Positions 1 through 13,658 are shown, numbered from the stretch's first letter. The stretch: DNA of 64,000 nucleotides from Citrus sinensis (GCF_022201045.2 NC_068558.1:3997501-4061500), one strand, 5' to 3'. Numbers and translations: made by a program. Notes: generated by a model from the letters alone, not told the origin.

Positions 1-560
1 TTCTTTGAAAATTGAACTTCCAATTCCAATTAATAGTGGAGAGAAGGCCATGCTAGAGAAAATCGAGATATTCCAAGAAAGGCATAACCTAAACAAGTGG
101 GGGAATTTCTCACACAACAAAACATCACGCCTCCGTCTATCCTCCTAGAAACGAATAGCCTTCCGATTACCCACTTCTAAGGCAACTAGGAGAAGTGGGG
201 TACTTTTTAGCCATAGCTTATTAGCTTTCCAGGGGCTTCTATTGGACCCATTCCTAACCATGTTTGCATCCCATCCATTTGGATGAATTCATAGTTACTG
301 CGAACAACCGAAAGCCAAAGAGAGGTCCTCTCCAAGGGAAACCTCCATAACCATTTAGCTAAGGGAGCTCTATTTTTCTTTTCCACATAGCCTATTCCTA
401 AATCACCTCTAGTTTTAGGCCTTGCAACCTTATCCCACTTCAAAAAGGGTTCAATTAACATTTCAATTTGATGGCAGATCATTGCAATTACTTCACGAAT
501 ATCAGATCGTCTTTTAATCACTATGGACAGCTAAGAATGTTTTACATAACGTGAAACGAG
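1..560 (-). mobile_element. LINE (non-LTR retrotransposon) fragment, reverse transcriptase C-terminal part
   Basis: The minus strand from about 521 to 207 reads KWDKVARPKTRGDLGIGYVE followed by LAKWLWRFPLERTSLW. This is the conserved block after the reverse transcriptase core of plant L1-like elements. After a frame break, 150-1 continues with EKFPHLFRLCLSWNISI, the segment that normally follows. The open frame is disrupted and no 5' end, EN domain or poly-A tail is visible, so this is a dead piece. It sits in intron 10 of the callose synthase gene, in the same orientation as that gene. The outer limits are uncertain and the left one lies outside the window. Confidence 0.8.
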
Positions 561-3500
561 GATTAAATAGGATAAAACAAAATTCAACGGACCATGTAAA
601 TGCTTCATGGCAACCAAATTTTATTTGAAACAAATCTCTGAAAGATAAACTCTTAACATAGGACCTTATAGAGGCAAAGACTTATGATGCAGAACCAATG
701 GTAAAAAAGAACGGCAAAAATCTAGAGAGAAAAGGGAGAATTAAAATGGTATCCACCCCCAATAATTAGCACAAATCTAAATAAAACCTACTCAAATGAA
801 ATTAGGAAATAATAAAAATAATTGATTAAGTAAATAACCCTATCTAGTCCTACATCTATTTATCTCCAGGTGATTCAAGGTTCAGACCGTAAAGTGTAGC
901 CGGGTGTGCTGTAAACATGGAATACCTAGCTCAAGATGAGTTGAACCGCGTTGCACAATTTTATATCAAGACAGAAATAAAAAAACTAGTAGCTGAAAGA
1001 GTAGTTAAGAATAAAACCATTTCAGACTTTTAAATACGACTATATTTCACATTTGAGGACAATATGAGGGGTAATAAAAAGAAAGAGAGCAACATCCTCT
1101 GGCATAAATGTAATTAAGCAATGAACAGGTAGCAACTAATTTCTTCAAAAGATTTAATCTTAAATTTAGCTTAATATTACAAAATATTATCAATATCCAA
1201 ACCATAATTAACTTTGTTGCTACACCAACTTTCCTCGGCAGCCTAAACAATTGAAAAGCAATCACCAACAAGAAAATACATCTTCAATGGACATGCAAGC
1301 TTTAACTAATTTCATAGGAAACAAAGAACATTTTCTAAAAGATGGGATATACAAAGCAGTGAACAAGATGTCTGAAAACAGAGGCACCCTGAAACACCAT
1401 CAGAATGATACATACACTTAATATATTAAGAAGCAGTAAAAAATCATCTGAACATGGAAGCTCAAATTGATTAAAATATAGACTAAAGCGAACTTTTGCA
1501 AACAAAAGAATAAATTGAAATAAAATTCATAAAGAGCATATTAATTATTGTTACGAGGGGGGAAAAACAACCGACCAATGCCATTGTTTCATAGATAGGA
1601 CGGATTATTTTGTCAAGGAAGGACACAGAACCATCTTCAGTTATGCAGCTGGGAGCAGGATTGGCCTCTCCATGGTCCAATATTGCATCCAACTCTTTTG
1701 CCATCTGCAAAAGCCACAATCTCTATTGTGTTAATTTACAAATTAAGCTCAAATAAATAAATAAATTGGTTAATTTAAACTTCAGAGCAACCTTTTGCTT
1801 CTATTACATGTAAAACTAAAAGGCCAAGATGCTTGTGATAACGCAGAAAATGCCAGATTCAAGGCAGAAGATTTTGGAGTATAAAGAATGGTTTAGATGC
1901 TGCCATAGGGGGTGTTGGGAGGTGGGGGTGCATAGGAGAAGGGAATGGCAGGAAATCTAGCATCTCAGCTAGTAGCCTCTTTAGTGAGTAAACTTCCTAA
2001 TCGTCAAGGATATATGTCAGTCAAAGGTGAACTCCTCAATGAGGATCTTTAAGACTCATCTCATTCATGGTCGTCTCAAAACAGCATAATATTGAAGGAT
2101 TATCAACCACGTAAAGGTAACCTGTTGGCACCATACAACTTCCATAATGCATAAGTAGTTTAGTACATGGAAGAAGATATGATCAAGAGTTTTCTAAATG
2201 ATGGTCGTCTCAAAACAGCATAATATTGAAGGATTATCAACCGCGTAAAGGTAACCTGTTGGCACCATACAACTTCCATAATGCATAAGTAGTTTAGTAC
2301 ATGGAAGAAGTATGCACCTAGGAAGGACCAACAGACAACTGGTAAACATTAATAATAGCAGGAAGCTTACATGGTGGAAAATGTAGCAAATACACTCCGG
2401 AAGAAAACGGACATTTGCAGCTTCACCCCATATAAGAAAGTACAATGAAACCAGAAAAAGCTTCCTGTCCCTATTGATCGCTTGGAAACTGTGGGAAACA
2501 AATTTAAGCTGAATATGTAGGGTAAAAGTTAATCAAGCATCCAAAAACATCAGGTTGAAGAAATGACCTGTTCCAAGCAAGGCGTTTCCGTAAATATTTG
2601 CACCACTTGATGTAGTTATCTAGCACTTTTAAAAAGACCTCATTGATTGCTTTCTCGTCTATTTTCTGTACATAACAAAAAGAAACATATCAAAGAGATT
2701 ATCAGTTAATTTAAAAACAAAAAAAATCAACAACAAACAGTCAAACTTTTGATGCAAAATCAGAATGACCAACAAAGTTGCCTCAGCCCCAACAAATAAA
2801 CAAAAATATACCTAGTAATGAGTTAGGAACTCAGAATAAAGAATAGTTCACATGCAAAAAGAGAAGGAATTCTCATACAATAGCTTATCTGGACGCCTTC
2901 TTATCAGTTCTTTAAAAATGCTAGAATTAGAAAAGCATGAACTAATAGATTATAGAACTTTCTAGGATTATGAGCAATATTATGACAGTTCTCTTAACCA
3001 AACCATCATGGTTTAACATCAAATCTTCTAGGTGAATATAAGCCACTAATCATAAACAATAAGAGCCACTCCAGATTGTTAAAAATCACAATTTTCTCCA
3101 TGTTTATTTACAGGAAATAAATAAAATTTGACTGAATCAATAAAGAAGAAGTGCTACAAAAGTGGATGAGAGGTCTATAAACTAAATTCTTTTGTACTGT
3201 GAAGAAACCAAAAGCTAAATGATTAAATCTCGGATAGCTGTCAGAAATTATTGCCATGAAGATACTTACTCATGCACATTTATAAAAAAAACCTATGAAA
3301 CTTGGGAAAAAATAAATTACAAAAAAAAAAGCATCAATTGATACTTGGTTAAAAAATTTACTTAAATTTATTTCTAAGTACAGTACAATTATTTTGACAA
3401 GGGAAAACAAGTTGTCCATTAATAAAACTTATACAAAGATTTTAATAAATAACCTAACCAATTTAGATCTTAATACAATAAAGCCGAAAATATATGCCAT

Positions 3501-6500
3501 CTGAAGTAGAGAACAGAGCTCAATAACTAATTAGAATGAAGAGATAACAAATTATGGTAATAGATAGTTTAACTGGAAAAACCTCTTGGGTTAGTACAAG
3601 AGGTCTAGGATTCACACCCACTTACCTTAGCAGGGTGGGAATAGGGATGACAAAACTCCCCGGAGGGACAAACACCCTCGGGGCCTCCCCATTTGGGTAG
3701 AAAATGAAAATTCTTGATCCATGAAAGAAATGGGTATTAGGTGCAAACCCCGTCCCCTCTCTATTTCCCCTTTCTAAAATTATTTGTTTTTCAAAGTTTC
3801 CAATGAAAATATTAAAAGGCAATATTGAAGTAATATAAATAATAGACAAAATTGTGGATTGACGGATATTGATAAAGACATAAACGTCATGATCTTATTC
3901 TTACTCAAAGGTGTATCTCAAAATCACAAATCAGGCACTATATATTTGCTCCTTTCATAGATTATGTTGATGACATTGACTTAGCTTGACAGAGATGTTT
4001 TTAAATGAATTTAATTTATTTTGATGTTTTTGTGATGGTAATTAGTTATTAAGTAATCTTGTTCTAGTTTTTATCTTTTTCTAAACAATTACTTATTTTA
4101 GGGTGCACTTGATACACCACATTGGACTGGATAGAATTAGATTGGATTATATTTAACAACATGTAGTATTCAATATAGTTTAAGATTGAACGGGATTATA
4201 TTAACAATTTTATTAAAAATAATTATTCTTTTATTCATTTATTTAATAATTAATCAAATTAGTATTCATTAAATAAATAATAAAATTATTAATATTTAAT
4301 TATACTCTTTTTTATACCAATATATGAATACTGATGGATGCACCAAAAATAGCACAAAATTTAGTATAAAAGGCACAAAAGACAAAAAAAATTCAATTAT
4401 AATTGCACAATTTATTTGTGAGGTTATTATTTTAATGAAATAAAATTTAATCTATTACTTCAATATAATTTTAATTAATAAAAATTGTTGATGGCTTATC
4501 CTGCAAATTATCCCATAGAAGTATCAAACAAGTTTTCATTCATTTATAGGATTAATTGCTAGGTCTCATGTGGGATCCATAAGAAATGTCCCCCCACCCA
4601 AAAAGCTTGCCAAACATGGGATAAATTTGGGATTGGACAAAAAGGCGTCCAATCCAAGAATTTTCCTAAATCCAAACATGTCCTTATTGTAGTGTCATTA
4701 TATTAAGTTTAGAACATAAAACCGTCAACTATTTGTTGATCGGGTACCCTCACGAACCCCTGTACCCTCTCCTCAATTAATTATGAAAGGGATGAGGAAG
4801 GTACATGAATGTAAGCAAAACATCGGGGATGATACCAGGGATGTCAATCCCTCCCTTCAACATTGTCATCCCCAGATGGGGATTTCAACATTGTCAACCC
4901 TAGATGGGGATTAAGTTTCCAGTCATGCTATACTTGCGAAAAAGTGAAGCGGTAACAACTTAGATATATCTGCAACACTTACCGGATCAGCATCTGCAGG
5001 TATGCCAAGTCGAGCCTGTGCATTTGCTATCGCAAGAACTATGTTCTCACGCTGGTTCCTAATGTTGTCTTTCTGAAAATAAAAGGATCAAAGTGAAAAC
5101 CCGTACACTTGCCAGCAAGAAAAAATAAGATACACATAAGATTGCACACTACAAACAAACAAGGCATCCACTCATGTAAGATTGTAGGCCAAAACAAAAA
5201 ATTCATAGACCCACTCACTGACACTATTACAACCCAAAACCATTTGCCAATGGGTAGGAGACTAAAGTAAGATTGTAGGCCACAACAAAAAATTCATATA
5301 CCCACTCACTGACACTATTACAACCAAAACCATTTGCCAGAGGGCTCAGGCCAATAACAACATAATCATATGTCTAATGTACAGCTATGCATATCACCAT
5401 TCCATAATGACCCAGTTGAGTCAATCAATGACTGAACCTTTGAACTACGTCAGTCACTAACAGAATTTGTTCCATTTTCTCCTTTGACACAGATCAATTA
5501 TACGCAAAGTGTTACTAACTCACACCCCCCCCCCCCCCCGGCCCCGGGCGCCCAGCAAGAGAGAGAGAGAGAGAGAGATGCACAAAATGTGGTATGGATA
5601 GCAGAACATCACAATTCTTCTCAAGTACCTCATCAAAAGAGCAAGGACAAGTTATTAACTCACCAACTCTACTAATTACAACTAAGAATCAAGATTCTTT
5701 CAAGAAGCTTATTAACTAACATGTAAAAAACAAAGAAATTAGGAATGAGAGGTCGTCATGCAATAGAACCTAGGAAAATAGAGAATCCAACACATGGATA
5801 TATCCAAATATCCTACTATACAATATGATACAATTCACAGGCAAAATCTAATGTTATTGAAAAAAGAAAGTTATGCAGACCTGGAAACCAAAGACATATT
5901 CCAAAAGGTCAAACATGTCTGCATCCCGCTGTCCGGAAATTTCAAAGTCAGCAGGAAGTCTGGGAAACTGTTCGGAATACCTAATTGCAGATATTGCACC
6001 TCTAACCTGCACAAATTACCCACTTTATAAACAGAGTAATGAATATATTTAAAATAATGCAGCCTAGAGAACATGTGCACTCTACAGGTAAAACATTGCC
6101 ATGATAACACTTAATGCACGGTCAGATGTCTAACTACGTTACTTTTTAGAAGATTATTTTTAAAAGAAGAAGCAGAGAAACCTTTTAGGAGATCGTTTTT
6201 TAGAAAGAGAAATAGAAACAAACTATATATCACTGCGGCAAAATGCATAAAAATGGACAACAAATCTGCTGAACCACCCAAAAAAACCCAAACTATCTGA
6301 TTAATGGTCATCAGATCTTCAAATTATCTTAGAACCACACCCAACTAAAAGGAAAAAAAGCATAAATAAAGAAAAAGAAAGCGCATCAACGGTACAAAGT
6401 ACAGAAATGGACCAGAATCCCCTCCATTTAAGATTAAAAGAAGAGAGAAATATCTTCAAATCTTCACAACGGAAGCCCAGAGGGCTACCAAAACAAACTT

Positions 6501-9500
6501 TTTCCTACAAATAAGAGAACTTTTTCACCCTCTAGTCATTGCTCAAGACTATTCAAAGCCAGCTAAAGTTTACAATACTAAAGCAAAAAACCACTCTGGC
6601 TAGTAGAGAATAAAATTTATTGTAAATCAAGATTTTTCTAACCTCTGGGAAAAATCCAATAGCATTGGTTAATGATGGTGCTTCCAAAGGAACAATATTG
6701 TATGGCGTAAGTTCCCCAGATAAGGCTGCATCAGCCTTTTTGATTCTTTGTAGCTGAAAACCACAAAACAAAAGTTACTGAACGAACACTTTAACTCATA
6801 AGAGGTACAGATTCATTTTCTAGATTTCCAAAGATCCATCTTGTTGAGATACAACAAGCTGCTCTATAAGCCAAGAACAGAACACTCAAAATAGTAAGTA
6901 GCAGTTTTCTGAAAAAAAAAAAATCTAGGTCATATCTACTGCTGTTCAGCTCAGATTACTGAATGTAAACCAATTATAGTGATTCAAATTTCAACCTATA
7001 ATATGAACACATAGATTAGAGATTACTAGTAATAGATAAAATTAAATGATTCAAACTAACATACATTGTAAATTCCATAGCCTCACATTTAAAGGTATAC
7101 AGCAGAAAATTACCTCCTCCTTAATGAGTCTTCCAACTCCTTCAGGATCTGCATCTTTGCTAAGGGCCTCCAAAACTTCAACTAAGGCCCTCAAAGTAGC
7201 AATTACCTTTCTCATTTCCAAAGATCTTAATTCCAGCCTGGAATAACAGCACATAAAGAAATTAGTTGCGCAAGAATAACACAAATACATTGAAGATTCA
7301 CATCATCTGTAATACTAGTGATGTTTTAATGTGACTGAGAAAAGAGGTAGATCCAGGTTAAAATGTGACTCTAAAAGAAAGGTTATCTTCAGTTGGTCGC
7401 ACTTCCAGGCAATAGGCACGTAGAAAGCAATTGAAAATGCTTTTCTAAAAAGCATCCACCAGGTGCTTTGGAAAATAGCACCCCAAGTTCTTCACTGACA
7501 ATTTCAACTTTTTCAAAAAAAAAAAATGCTGGTTTTACAAATTTTGACCAGGCCAACAGCTCTCCCTAGCAGACTGTAAAATTAGCCCATGAAGACCACT
7601 TACACTATTTTGTCATAACTAATAAACAAACAAGCCATCTAGCCAATATCTAGAATCCTCAGTAATGGCTAGCATAGACAAACATTTCTTTTTCCTTATA
7701 AGAAACAAGAAAAATATCCAACCAACAAAGAGCTCCCCCATCAATGAAAAGAAAATCCATGGACATAGTATATTTACAGACCTATATTTATTAAAGACAA
7801 CATGAATATTCCACATATAGCTAGAATAAAACTGGGAATCCAGTTTTTATGTTCTCTACCAAAGGAGGAAAAGGAGAAAAAATAAATAAATGAATAAAGT
7901 ATCCCACCCAATGGCCAATGCATTGAAAATTTATATGCCACAGAGTGAAAAACCACATTTCCAATTAGCAATATCTGGATAGATATGACTCCAAGTTTAG
8001 CATAAAAAAAAATCCTAATGTAGAATCACAATTGATGCTATTGTTAAACAATAGCATTAAATTCTACAGTACTTATCCGCACAACTAATTTAACATTACA
8101 GAATTAACTGCACAAAAGACCTTTCAACCATATATGTTTGCTAATATAGTGATGGATAGCAATGTTTATTTGTTTGCACTGAGTGGACCGTGAAATTCAT
8201 GGATGTTTCATTGAGATACAAGCATCCCATACTTTATTGAATATGTATTGTATGTTAAAAGTACTTTGCAGTCTTACTTCGAAGGTGCAATGCTTAGTAT
8301 AAAGGCAAAGAAAATGTATCCTAGTTAATTTGCTAGATCATGCCAAAAATATGATTGTGCAAAAGTAAACAACTACAATCACAAGGAAATTGATAAGTGG
8401 TACAAGTTGGCCATACTCTGAAGAAAAAGTTCCGGACTCCTGCAAATTCTGTTCCTGTCTTTGGATATCATCCACTCTATGCCGTCTCTTGTAGAGTTTG
8501 TAAAACTCCCACAATTGCTCGATATCTTGATTACGATCTATCCGGACATTTTCCCTTTTCGCAAGCTTTTGCTGCAAACAAAAAAGCCAACTCCTTATTA
8601 GTGCAACTAGGTATTTGAAAATTAGTGTTGCAGAATTTACAGTTTTACACTTCAGCACTAGCAAGAATTCAACCACATCTGACCACTGTATTCAAAGCTG
8701 CAAAACTGTGAAGTTCAAGCTAAATCTCAGGAAACAGTGAATGTTTAATATTCACAAAATGTGCTACACCTTAATAATAGACATCAAACCAGTCTTGAAC
8801 TGAAGAACACCTCTACCATCACTATTTGGATCCAAATTTTGAGCCATAGAATATGCCTGCTCACAAACTACGATCAAAACAATAAGACTTGTATAAGTAA
8901 GCCATCACATTTCTAGTCTTTTACAAGGAAAAAAAGAATAATAATAATAACAGTAAACTCATAAATTCCAACAAAGAAATGAGTGAAATATCTACTTAGA
9001 GAGTAACTCAAACTCCAACAAAGAAACAAGTGAAATATTCACTAAAAGAAATAACAAGTCACCGGAAGTAATCTTCAGAAAATGTCATCAAGCAGTATGA
9101 TAAATGATTGCTGAAAAGGACATCAGGACAGGGATCTCTACTAGTTTTTGGGCTGAAACAGTGAGCACTATAAGATGAACCAGACAGATTAACAGACTTT
9201 ATACATCACAATTCAGAGTAGAAGGAAACACTCAAGGGTGCTATTAGTCCTTAGAAGTACAGACATTCTAACCTTAAAATACCTAAAATCCCAGGCCAGT
9301 TGCAGGTGGCCGTGGCTTGAGAGAAGGAAAGTACCCAGGCTAGGAAACAAGAGTAAAAAGCTCCTCCTCTGTCTTTCATATAACTCCTGCTGATATGCAT
9401 TAACTTAAATACTAACTAGGGAAGTTAATTTACATCAAACTACCCACATGATCTTTTTCCTAGTTAAACAACTTTATTTTTTATAACACTGTCTGACTGG

Positions 9501-11007
9501 AAAAATACCAAGTTGTCAAACATTACAGCCAAAGTATAGACCATGATCTCCAATCAGACAGTCCAAAACAAAAACACAGCTAATTCCTACATGCCACTCA
9601 CTCTCTGCCACTACTCATCTCTAAAAGTACCTGAGACATTAAGCAAGCCAAAAACTAACACACATATGTTTGAACCGTACTTAAGATATGTTTGGGATTG
9701 AGGTATTGTTCACAACTACCATGGAATGGAATCACTAGCTAACAAGTATGAGTGTGTGGGTAGTTGGTAAAAGTGCTTGTTTAGTAAACACTTTAGCTAT
9801 TGTGCTTTCATGGTTAAGCAAAAGGACAGCACTCAGAAACATGCCTAAAAGTAACAAGGTTAGCAGATATCAAAATCCAACAGAACCTGAGTAATTTCCA
9901 CAAAAAATCAATCATGTCCAATTGCACCACAGTTAAAATCAGAATATTAATGCAGGCTTGAATTCATCATAAATCAAATTAATAGGTCGAAAACCTTTTA
10001 ACTTTGAACGAAGGAGTTTTAGGTTAGGTTGATTTTGTCTTTTGGGAAGGTTTTTGCCTTTGTTTCAGATGTTGATACTGTATAGCCCTCTCAAGATAGA
10101 AACTTCATTTTTCGAGATGCTCTCTTAATTGTAAATTCTCAAGGTATTTTTGGGGCTAGTGGATGTCTTGTTCACCTTTAGTAAATTTTTAGCCTACTTG
10201 GAAAGCAAAGAATGCAAACCTAAAGCAGAAAATGCTCAAAAGGATATATTCTATACAAAAACCTACTGCAGCATAAAACAGAATAAAAACTTGAATTCAA
10301 ATAATCAAAAAACTGAATTAAGTTCTATAGACAACTCCATCGACATCAGCTCAACTAGACGAGCTGTTTTTAATCTATGTTCAAATTCAGAATCCAGGAA
10401 CATTATTTGTTCAAGCCAGTACTAACTGCAATGAATCTGATGACTTTAAATTCAACTTTAACTCAGGCATATTTTCCCCACCCTATTTTTTACACTCTTA
10501 TAGCAACTAAACCAGAAATTCAAATTGGAGCTAACATGAAGCATAATGGGCCAAGAGCTTAAATTCAGCTGTCATATATAAAGAGATACACTAACCTAAA
10601 AGAAGCATCTGCGGTTAGCTTCTTGCAAAATAACCAATTAATCCTGGTATATTCATCTTTTAGATAGTAATTTCAAGAAATACATAACTAACTATATGTC
10701 TCAGAGCTTAAGTGGCTCAACACGGCTGCATAGGATGAACTAACACGAAAGAAATTTCAGGGAAAAAAATTAATTAAGCACCATACAAAGAAATCTTACG
10801 TATCCTCGCAACATTAGGGTTTTCATCTTGAATTTCATCTGCGGCCTGTAGAATTGCGTCGATATTAGACGTGCGACCGAGCGACGGCGGGACTGCACCG
10901 GCAATGCCACTCCCGATTCTTTCGTGTCCTAGGCCAGCAGTTCTCAGCTGCTCTCTGTTCAACGTGGCTCGCACCAGCCGCTCCCAATTATCGTAAACCC
11001 TCGCCAT
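1..11007 (-). CDS. GSL8: Callose synthase, GSL8/CALS10 type (5' part, cut by left edge)
   Basis: Ten coding exons are visible, in order 11007-10800, 8867-8770, 8571-8417, 7237-7114, 6753-6643, 6006-5881, 5072-4983, 2665-2568, 2488-2371 and 1704-1576. They join in one frame to give 419 residues of a protein usually about 1,900 long. The product begins MARVYDNWERLVRATL and carries AVPPSLGR about 40 residues in, which is the N terminus of plant callose synthase 10. Exon 9 encodes LIWGEAANVRFLPE, the conserved FKS1 domain-1 motif. The family makes beta-1,3-glucan at the plasma membrane; GSL8 members act at the cell plate and plasmodesmata and in male gametophyte development. The catalytic domain and membrane segments lie beyond the left edge. 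The next expected exon (conserved RNNNGKA segment in relatives) is not between 1 and 1575, so intron 10 spans the edge. GSL8 rather than GSL10 rests on remembered N-terminal similarity. Confidence 0.93.
2067..2310. repeat. Direct duplication of about 110 bp in callose synthase intron 9
   Basis: Positions 2067-2176 and 2201-2310 are the same sequence at a constant offset of 134 bp. I see only one substitution (ccacg versus ccgcg), and a unique 24-bp spacer separates the copies. Near identity suggests a recent duplication. It lies wholly inside the intron between the exons at 2488-2371 and 1704-1576. Confidence 0.9.
3586..4910. other. Intron 7 of callose synthase: probable decayed repeat sequence
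   Basis: The 2.3-kb intron 2666-4982 contains no exon I can support. G/C-rich stretches around 3640-3780 and 4740-4910 with alternating gggat/atccc words flank a very AT-rich middle (4090-4560). The style resembles old dispersed plant repeats, perhaps one inserted in another, but I could not define terminal repeats or a target-site duplication. Confidence 0.3.
5176..5339. repeat. Direct duplication of about 74 bp in callose synthase intron 6
   Basis: Positions 5176-5249 and 5267-5339 match with an offset of 91 bp. They differ by two substitutions and one deleted C. Both copies lie in the intron between the exons at 6006-5881 and 5072-4983. Confidence 0.85.
5525..5579. repeat. Poly-C tract followed by (GA)n microsatellite
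   Basis: A run of about 15 C (5525-5539) is followed by a GC-rich link and then about ten GA units (5560-5579). This is in intron 6 of the callose synthase gene. The homopolymer length may not be exact in an assembly. Confidence 0.85.
8868..10799 (-). other. Intron 1 of callose synthase (1.9 kb), no other feature seen
   Basis: The intron is bounded by a GTAAGA donor just below 10800 and a TAG acceptor just above 8867. Short open frames inside (for example 10150-10425 plus) have no recognisable similarity and are AT-rich noise. Confidence 0.7.
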
Positions 11008-11224
11008 CAGAATCAGACGATTTGAAACTCTAGGTTTCGTACAAAGAAAGAACCCGACCAGGTTCTCGTCGAATCGGATCTATGGCTGTTCGGATTCTTC
11101 TTTCAAGCTAAATATGAGATGATGATGAACCGTGAGAGGTTTTCAAAATGAGGTTTAACACGAAGACGAGAGATTAGTCTTAAGAGAATGAATCAAGGAA
11201 CGCGGAGATCGCGGGAAAAGTAAA

Positions 11225-11316
11225 GAAGAAATGGCCGATTGTGAATTGACAGTTTTAACCTCGACTGGGAGAAGAAATGGCCGATTATGAATTGACAGTT
11301 TTGACCTCGACTGGGA
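11225..11316. repeat. 46-bp tandem duplication upstream of the callose synthase start
   Basis: Positions 11225-11270 and 11271-11316 are back-to-back copies of a 46-bp unit with two substitutions. They lie 218-309 bp upstream of the ATG at 11007, in the presumed 5' leader or core promoter of the minus-strand gene. Confidence 0.9.
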
Positions 11317-13470
11317 GCCGTTGATGAGGTCAATTAGACCGTTTAAAGTTTTATAAAGTGATTTTGATCGAACCTTTTGGCAAATCTAATGTGCTCGTGT
11401 TACGGTCGATTGTATCTCTTATGGGTAAAATGATAATGAGTCGATGCACTTTGCTCGTTTAATCCGCGTGCATTTTAAAAGACTACTTGCTCGCTAAGAA
11501 TACGGAACTTGATTTGCTTATTTTATCCCAAGAAAAATGAAATATAAGAAAATATATGGCGGGGTATAATAAAAATCGACAAATATTAAAAATTCATTTT
11601 CATGTGTGTTTACATACAACAATTGAATTAAGGAACTATAATAAAAAGTGTGGGATCCACAAAATTTATTAATAAAATTTCATTCTGTGGAATTAGGAAT
11701 GAAATTTTTTATTCTTTAAAGTGATTTCATTACTTGTAATAAAATACAAAAACTTCCTTTTTGTTCACAACATAAAAATATATACATACATATACATTGA
11801 TGCATACATACTTATGTGTGTGTGAGTTTTGAGAGAGTCATAATCGCGGCAGTGTGAAAAGTAAAGCTTCGAGAGTGTGATAAGTTGGCAATTATAGTAA
11901 CATTTATTTATTTATTATTATTATTCTTTATTATAATTAAGATGATGATATAACAGTAAAATAATAATACTCTTAATATAATTATAATTATTATATTGTT
12001 ACAATATTAACATATTATTATAATAAAATAATAACGATCTATTTCAGACTTTGAGTTGCATCCGGCAGATTTACAAGCTTTATCCAGATATAGCCACCTC
12101 TTCGGCAATTTTTTGCCCCACCCAAATTACAAGCTAATGTTGCAAAGATATTCTATATATTAAGTCAAAACTATTATAATATTTACAATTTAACTAACTG
12201 ATTATTTTATGTATCTAAAATAATCAATTAATAAAAATATTTTTTTTGTATATAATATTTTATATTTTTGAAATTTAGAGGATTAAATTGTATTTATATT
12301 GTTTACTGATAAAATACAATTTTATTATAATTTGGATTAAAAATTATATTACTGTTTAACCATTTAGTGATAAAATGATAAAAATTGAAATGTTAGATGA
12401 GAAAAAGTAATGGTCATAAAACTTTAATAATAAAGTGATTTGTGGAAATATTAGCTGCTAAAACAACAATATCCCTGAAATTAAATTAATTTAATAATTT
12501 ATAAAATATGTATTTGTGTAATGATAAATTAGTAATTATATTTTTTATCATTTGTGAATAGTAATTATATATTTTTATATTTCTATTTATATTAGTAAAT
12601 TTTATATTTTTATTAGATTAAGTATAAGTAAGATAACAATTTAAATATTAATCCTATCATAACTAATCCTATGGCTCCCCATGAGGTGTGTATATATATG
12701 GAATTTTATGGTTGTCTCGAGATAAATAATTCTGCTGGTCTTAAATTAATCATAGGATGGGATATGATTTGCTTGGAATAGAATATGTATATTTTTTCTT
12801 TTAACATTACATTCCGAAAATCATAAATTTGTCAATATTACTTTATTTTATATAAGTTTTAGAATGAAAGATCTGAATACTTGAATTCTTAATCAGTTGT
12901 ATTTATTTTTAAATATTTGGGATGAAAATCTTTTCTCACCTATGCACATATGAGCTCAAGTAGCTTTTTGATATGTGTGAGAAAATGCATAGTTGATCAT
13001 CTCTGGTTGATGGTTTTTATAGATAAAGTGTGATTATACAAATTATAAAATGTGGGGATATCACCCATAAAACTAAAAAATATTCAACTCAAATGACATC
13101 CACGAAGAATCGAGTGGTTGGAGGTGCCTTTTAAATGTGAGGTCAATAGTTCAAACCCTCACAAACACATTATTGGAGTATAATTTTTAATTAAATAAAA
13201 ATAATCTTTTCCTTACTAAATATGAACATTGTCTAGATTTCTCGTAATTTCATAAGTTGTACAATGAATAATAGCCGTCTCTAATTCATGAGTTCGCTTA
13301 TCCCTTCGGTGCAACGTCACGTGATCTGTTACTTATTTCAAAAACTTCGGCCCATCAGAACAAATAAAAATAAAGTAATCATTATTTAATAGCGCGTCAG
13401 TTTATCCTTTTGCATGTTACTTCAAAATTTGATGGCGTTGCTTTGTTTGTCAACGTCGCGGCTGCCGCTC
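11317..13470. other. Divergent intergenic region between callose synthase and HAL3
   Basis: About 2.1 kb of strongly AT-rich sequence separates the two divergently transcribed genes, so it holds both promoters. Apart from a SINE-like copy near 13.1 kb and the HAL3 TATA box, I see no gene. Confidence 0.7.
13100..13235 (+). mobile_element. tRNA-derived SINE-like element, copy 1
   Basis: An A-box-like motif (gaatcgagtggttgg, 13107-13121) is followed about 30 bp later by a B-box-like motif (agttcaaaccc, about 13148-13158), then a T/A-rich tail. The order and spacing match a RNA polymerase III promoter. The same arrangement with similar flanking words recurs at 52.39 kb, which supports a dispersed family. 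Ends and target-site duplication are not resolved. Confidence 0.5.
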
Positions 13471-13472
13471 TC

Positions 13473-13480
13473 TATTTAAA
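13473..13480 (+). promoter_or_regulatory. TATA box of the HAL3 gene
   Basis: tatttaaa lies about 30 bp before a CT-rich stretch (13491-13508) typical of plant transcription start regions. It is upstream of the untranslated first exon that ends at a GTAAGC donor at 13666. Confidence 0.5.
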
Positions 13481-13658
13481 ACCCCCCTCGCACTCTCTCT
13501 ACTCTCTAGGTCTAGGCTGCCTCCAAGCCAGCGACCGTTAGTCGTCGGTTTCCACACTCCGACGCTGCGACGTCGATTGTTGTCTCCCCTCCGCCACGCC
13601 ACTCGTGGATTGCTGTTCTACCACCGCCGGCCGCGGCTGATCTGATTCATCTCATCTC

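Noticed and set aside
10150-10562. Two plus-strand open frames inside callose synthase intron 1
   Set aside because: They are low-complexity, antisense to the gene, and without similarity or start context.
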